A stretch of DNA of 64,000 bases from Crocinitomicaceae bacterium (GTDB lineage Bacteria > Bacteroidota > Bacteroidia > Flavobacteriales_G > Salibacteraceae): NCBI GenBank assembly GCA_002707155.1, contig PAME01000001.1, positions 279,601 through 343,600 of the forward strand. Direction: 5' to 3'. The first letter of the stretch is position 1; the number at the start of each line of letters is the position of its first letter. Made by a program: the position numbers and the translations under genes. The notes under the pieces are model-generated. The model was not told where the DNA came from and did no database searches. It saw nothing but the letters and a program-made list of their open reading frames with translations. Below, piece after piece: positions 62,152 to 64,000 of this stretch.

Positions 62152-64000
62152 CTAATCGACAACTACCTGTTTTAATGCGCTATTTGTGCCCGATTGTATT
62201 TTTACCAAATAAACACCAGATCGAAACAACTCAAACGAAAACTCTTTGCCTTCTTTAGTTGAGTATTGTTCGTGAATTATTTCGGCGCCCATAATATCAA
62301 ACACAGTAATAAAATAGTCTTCAGATCCTGAAAGCTGAATGTAGAAAACCCCCTTAGATGGGTTGGGATAAATAACGGTATTTCTTAAGCCAAAGGATTC
62401 TTGAGAACTACTAGGACTTTCAACTGTTAGCTCTTCTCCTGTTTTTGAAACACAACTTAAGTCACTAGTAACTTTTAATTCAGCAGAGTATAAGCCAGCT
62501 GAGCCGTAACTATGAATGGGGTTTTTTGAGCTAGAAGAGTTTCCATCGCCAAAGTCCCAAGCATAATTCAACCAAGAAGTATCAACAGGCGCAAAAGAGA
62601 CATCCAGGTTGTTTAAAACGGTTGCTTTAAAGCCCGATACAGGCGTTGGGTTTATTTTTACTTGAGCGCTTATTGAGTCATTACACCCATTATTTCCATT
62701 TATACTAAGCTTAACTTTATATATACCAGAGTCATTGTAGCTGTGGGTAGTTTGCTCCTGAGTAGAAGTTGCACCATCTCCATAATTCCATAAACGAGTA
62801 AACCCGGAAGTCGTCATTACGGTATTGTCGTTGAATGGAAAACTGTTGTTCCGTAAACATTGAATCGCAAGGAAGCCGGCCATTTGGGCAACGGGTTTTT
62901 CTTTTGGTGTTAAGTACAATATGTCAGATGTGTCCGTACAAAAACTATCGCGAACCACAATAAAGAAATCTAGGGTATTGAAACGATTAAATATTTTTTG
63001 ATCAAATAGTGTATCTCCCTGAACCTGTAAAAAGGAGTTATTTCTATACCAAGTATATTTTGCGTTAGCCGCTCCAGAACTATCAATTAATTGTAAAACA
63101 GCATTTCCGCCCTCACACAAGTTACTTTTTAAAGTGTCAACCACAAGGTTTGAATACGGTGAAAAACGAACCAAAACAGTATCATAAAAAACGTATTTAT
63201 CGTTTATAGTATAAGAAATAACTTTTTGTCCACCCCACTTATAGCTGGTTTCTTGGTCGTAAAAGGATTCACTGTATCTTGGACTTGCACCTGAGCCAAA
63301 GTCCCACTTTACACTGTTTATTTTTCCAAATGTGTTATGACTCAATTGAATTACTTCGTTAGGACAAACCACCTTACTTGAAGTGAGAATGGTGGTTACA
63401 GGTTTTTCGAATAACACCCCATAATCTCTACTTTCCCCATGCGTTAAGGTTGCACAAGCGGAAGTTAAATTTTGGCGATCACTAACAACACGCATCAATA
63501 GTTTTTGATTTAAAAGTGGTCCTGAAGGTGCTGTGTAATTGAAGCTATGTTGACCAACTAATGCTGCGCCGCTATAAACACGCTCACCAGCATCTGTAAA
63601 GTCTCCATCGTTGTTGTAGTCGATATAAACCTGAGTGAACTCTGCTGCAGAGCCGCCAACTTGAACGGTAAAAGCATAAGTACTATCAGGTTCGAAAACA
63701 AATAGTTCTCCACAGCTAGAATTTGTATTACTAGAGATACCATTGTAACCAAAAGCGTTAAACTCTTGATTGCCCGCTTTCACTTTAAAAACTCCACTAC
63801 TCGTGCGTCCCGTTGCAGATGTGGTTGTAAGACAGTTTGCTAAAAGTTGCGGCCCAGCAAAGACTAAGTTTCTAATTTCTGTGGTGTCTTTTCCAAAAAA
63901 GTTGGATACCACAAGTGAAGCATGGTAATGACCAGCAGTAAGTAATACAATTGAAACATCTTTGCTATTTGCCGAACTATTATTTACATATTGAAATGTA
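62152..64000 (-). CDS. Large T9SS-secreted PKD/GEVED protein, partial (N-terminus outside window)
   Basis: The frame is open to the right edge, so the GTG at 63912 is not the true start; visible codons before it ('DVSIVLLTAGHYHASLVVSN') belong to a PKD module. In order come that PKD end, a GEVED domain ('VYIDYNNDGDFTDAGERVYS' with 'ESRDYGV'), an Ig/PKD-like stretch, two PKD modules ('RLWNYGDGATS', 'YAWDFGDGNSSS') and a T9SS sorting domain ('TVIYPNPSKGVFYI' to 'SGVYLVKIQS'). It is a surface or extracellular protein whose catalytic part, if any, lies outside the window. Confidence 0.88.
   Translation of the reverse strand, partial: TFQYVNNSSANSKDVSIVLLTAGHYHASLVVSNFFGKDTTEIRNLVFAGPQLLANCLTTTSATGRTSSGVFKVKAGNQEFNAFGYNGISSNTNSSCGELFVFEPDSTYAFTVQVGGSAAEFTQVYIDYNNDGDFTDAGERVYSGAALVGQHSFNYTAPSGPLLNQKLLMRVVSDRQNLTSACATLTHGESRDYGVLFEKPVTTILTSSKVVCPNEVIQLSHNTFGKINSVKWDFGSGASPRYSESFYDQETSYKWGGQKVISYTINDKYVFYDTVLVRFSPYSNLVVDTLKSNLCEGGNAVLQLIDSSGAANAKYTWYRNNSFLQVQGDTLFDQKIFNRFNTLDFFIVVRDSFCTDTSDILYLTPKEKPVAQMAGFLAIQCLRNNSFPFNDNTVMTTSGFTRLWNYGDGATSTQEQTTHSYNDSGIYKVKLSINGNNGCNDSISAQVKINPTPVSGFKATVLNNLDVSFAPVDTSWLNYAWDFGDGNSSSSKNPIHSYGSAGLYSAELKVTSDLSCVSKTGEELTVESPSSSQESFGLRNTVIYPNPSKGVFYIQLSGSEDYFITVFDIMGAEIIHEQYSTKEGKEFSFELFRSGVYLVKIQSGTNSALKQVVVD

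Overview
The window is low-GC chromosomal DNA from a member of the Bacteroidota, most likely a Flavobacteriales-type organism (inference). Three things support this. At least seven proteins end in a type IX secretion (T9SS) C-terminal sorting domain, with a 'FPNP'-like start and a 'G(V/I)Y.(I/V)' end. A porZ-like gene is present. Exact TAnnTTTG elements, the -7 box of the Bacteroidota housekeeping sigma factor, sit just upstream of all three tRNA genes and many CDS starts. No phage, transposase, integrase or CRISPR array was seen.

Layout, left to right. At 1-3.7 kb are the start of a TatD-family nuclease (minus) and a plus-strand run of a lipoprotein, small secreted proteins, dprA (which lacks a normal start codon) and a tandem CDGSH protein. 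At 3.75-12.3 kb is the most distinctive block: a duplicated cassette of T9SS cargo, ECF sigma factor and a predicted anti-sigma factor joined to an outer-membrane barrel. It reads cargo A, sigma A, barrel A, cargo B, cargo C, sigma C, barrel C, and barrel C is split by one in-frame stop. At 12.4-18.9 kb (minus) are an ALDH7-type dehydrogenase, a cation/proton antiporter, a secreted protein, rseP and dxr. porZ (plus) follows at 19-21.3 kb. At 21.6-26.5 kb (minus) are a small unknown gene, lspA, a DksA/TraR-like gene and ileS, then tRNA-Arg(TCG). At 26.8-32.8 kb is a laminarin (beta-1,3-glucan) pair, GH81 and GH16, both T9SS cargo. At 33-38.5 kb are an M28 peptidase, an SDR, a DUF5916 protein and a broken FAD oxidoreductase.

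At 38.5-44.7 kb (minus) a housekeeping operon runs DUF4175, an RsbW-like ATPase, ybeY and mnmG. parS-like palindromes flank mnmG, suggesting that this part of the chromosome lies in the origin domain. At 45-50.7 kb are gltX-folB, tRNA-Cys, an endonuclease/phosphatase-family protein, rpiB, a MORN-repeat protein and tRNA-Val. At 50.7-54.3 kb a fused membrane/spermidine-synthase-like/TPR protein is followed by two gene stumps: the C-terminal half of a Crp/Fnr regulator joined head-to-head to the C-terminal half of a TauE/SafE exporter. This looks like the scar of a lost cbb3-oxidase (cco/fix) cluster. The rest holds a T9SS protein, a carboxypeptidase-regulatory-like protein, a glutamine amidotransferase, a giant AsmA-like protein, a MarR regulator and a PKD/GEVED T9SS protein running off the right end.

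The best candidate for an undescribed system is the 3.75-12.3 kb cassette. Each half combines a secreted Cna-B-like T9SS protein with its own ECF sigma factor and a protein predicted to reach from the inner to the outer membrane. An ECF-type promoter motif is shared upstream of cargo A and cargo B. This suggests a sensing loop that couples the outer membrane or the secreted protein to transcription of the cassette.
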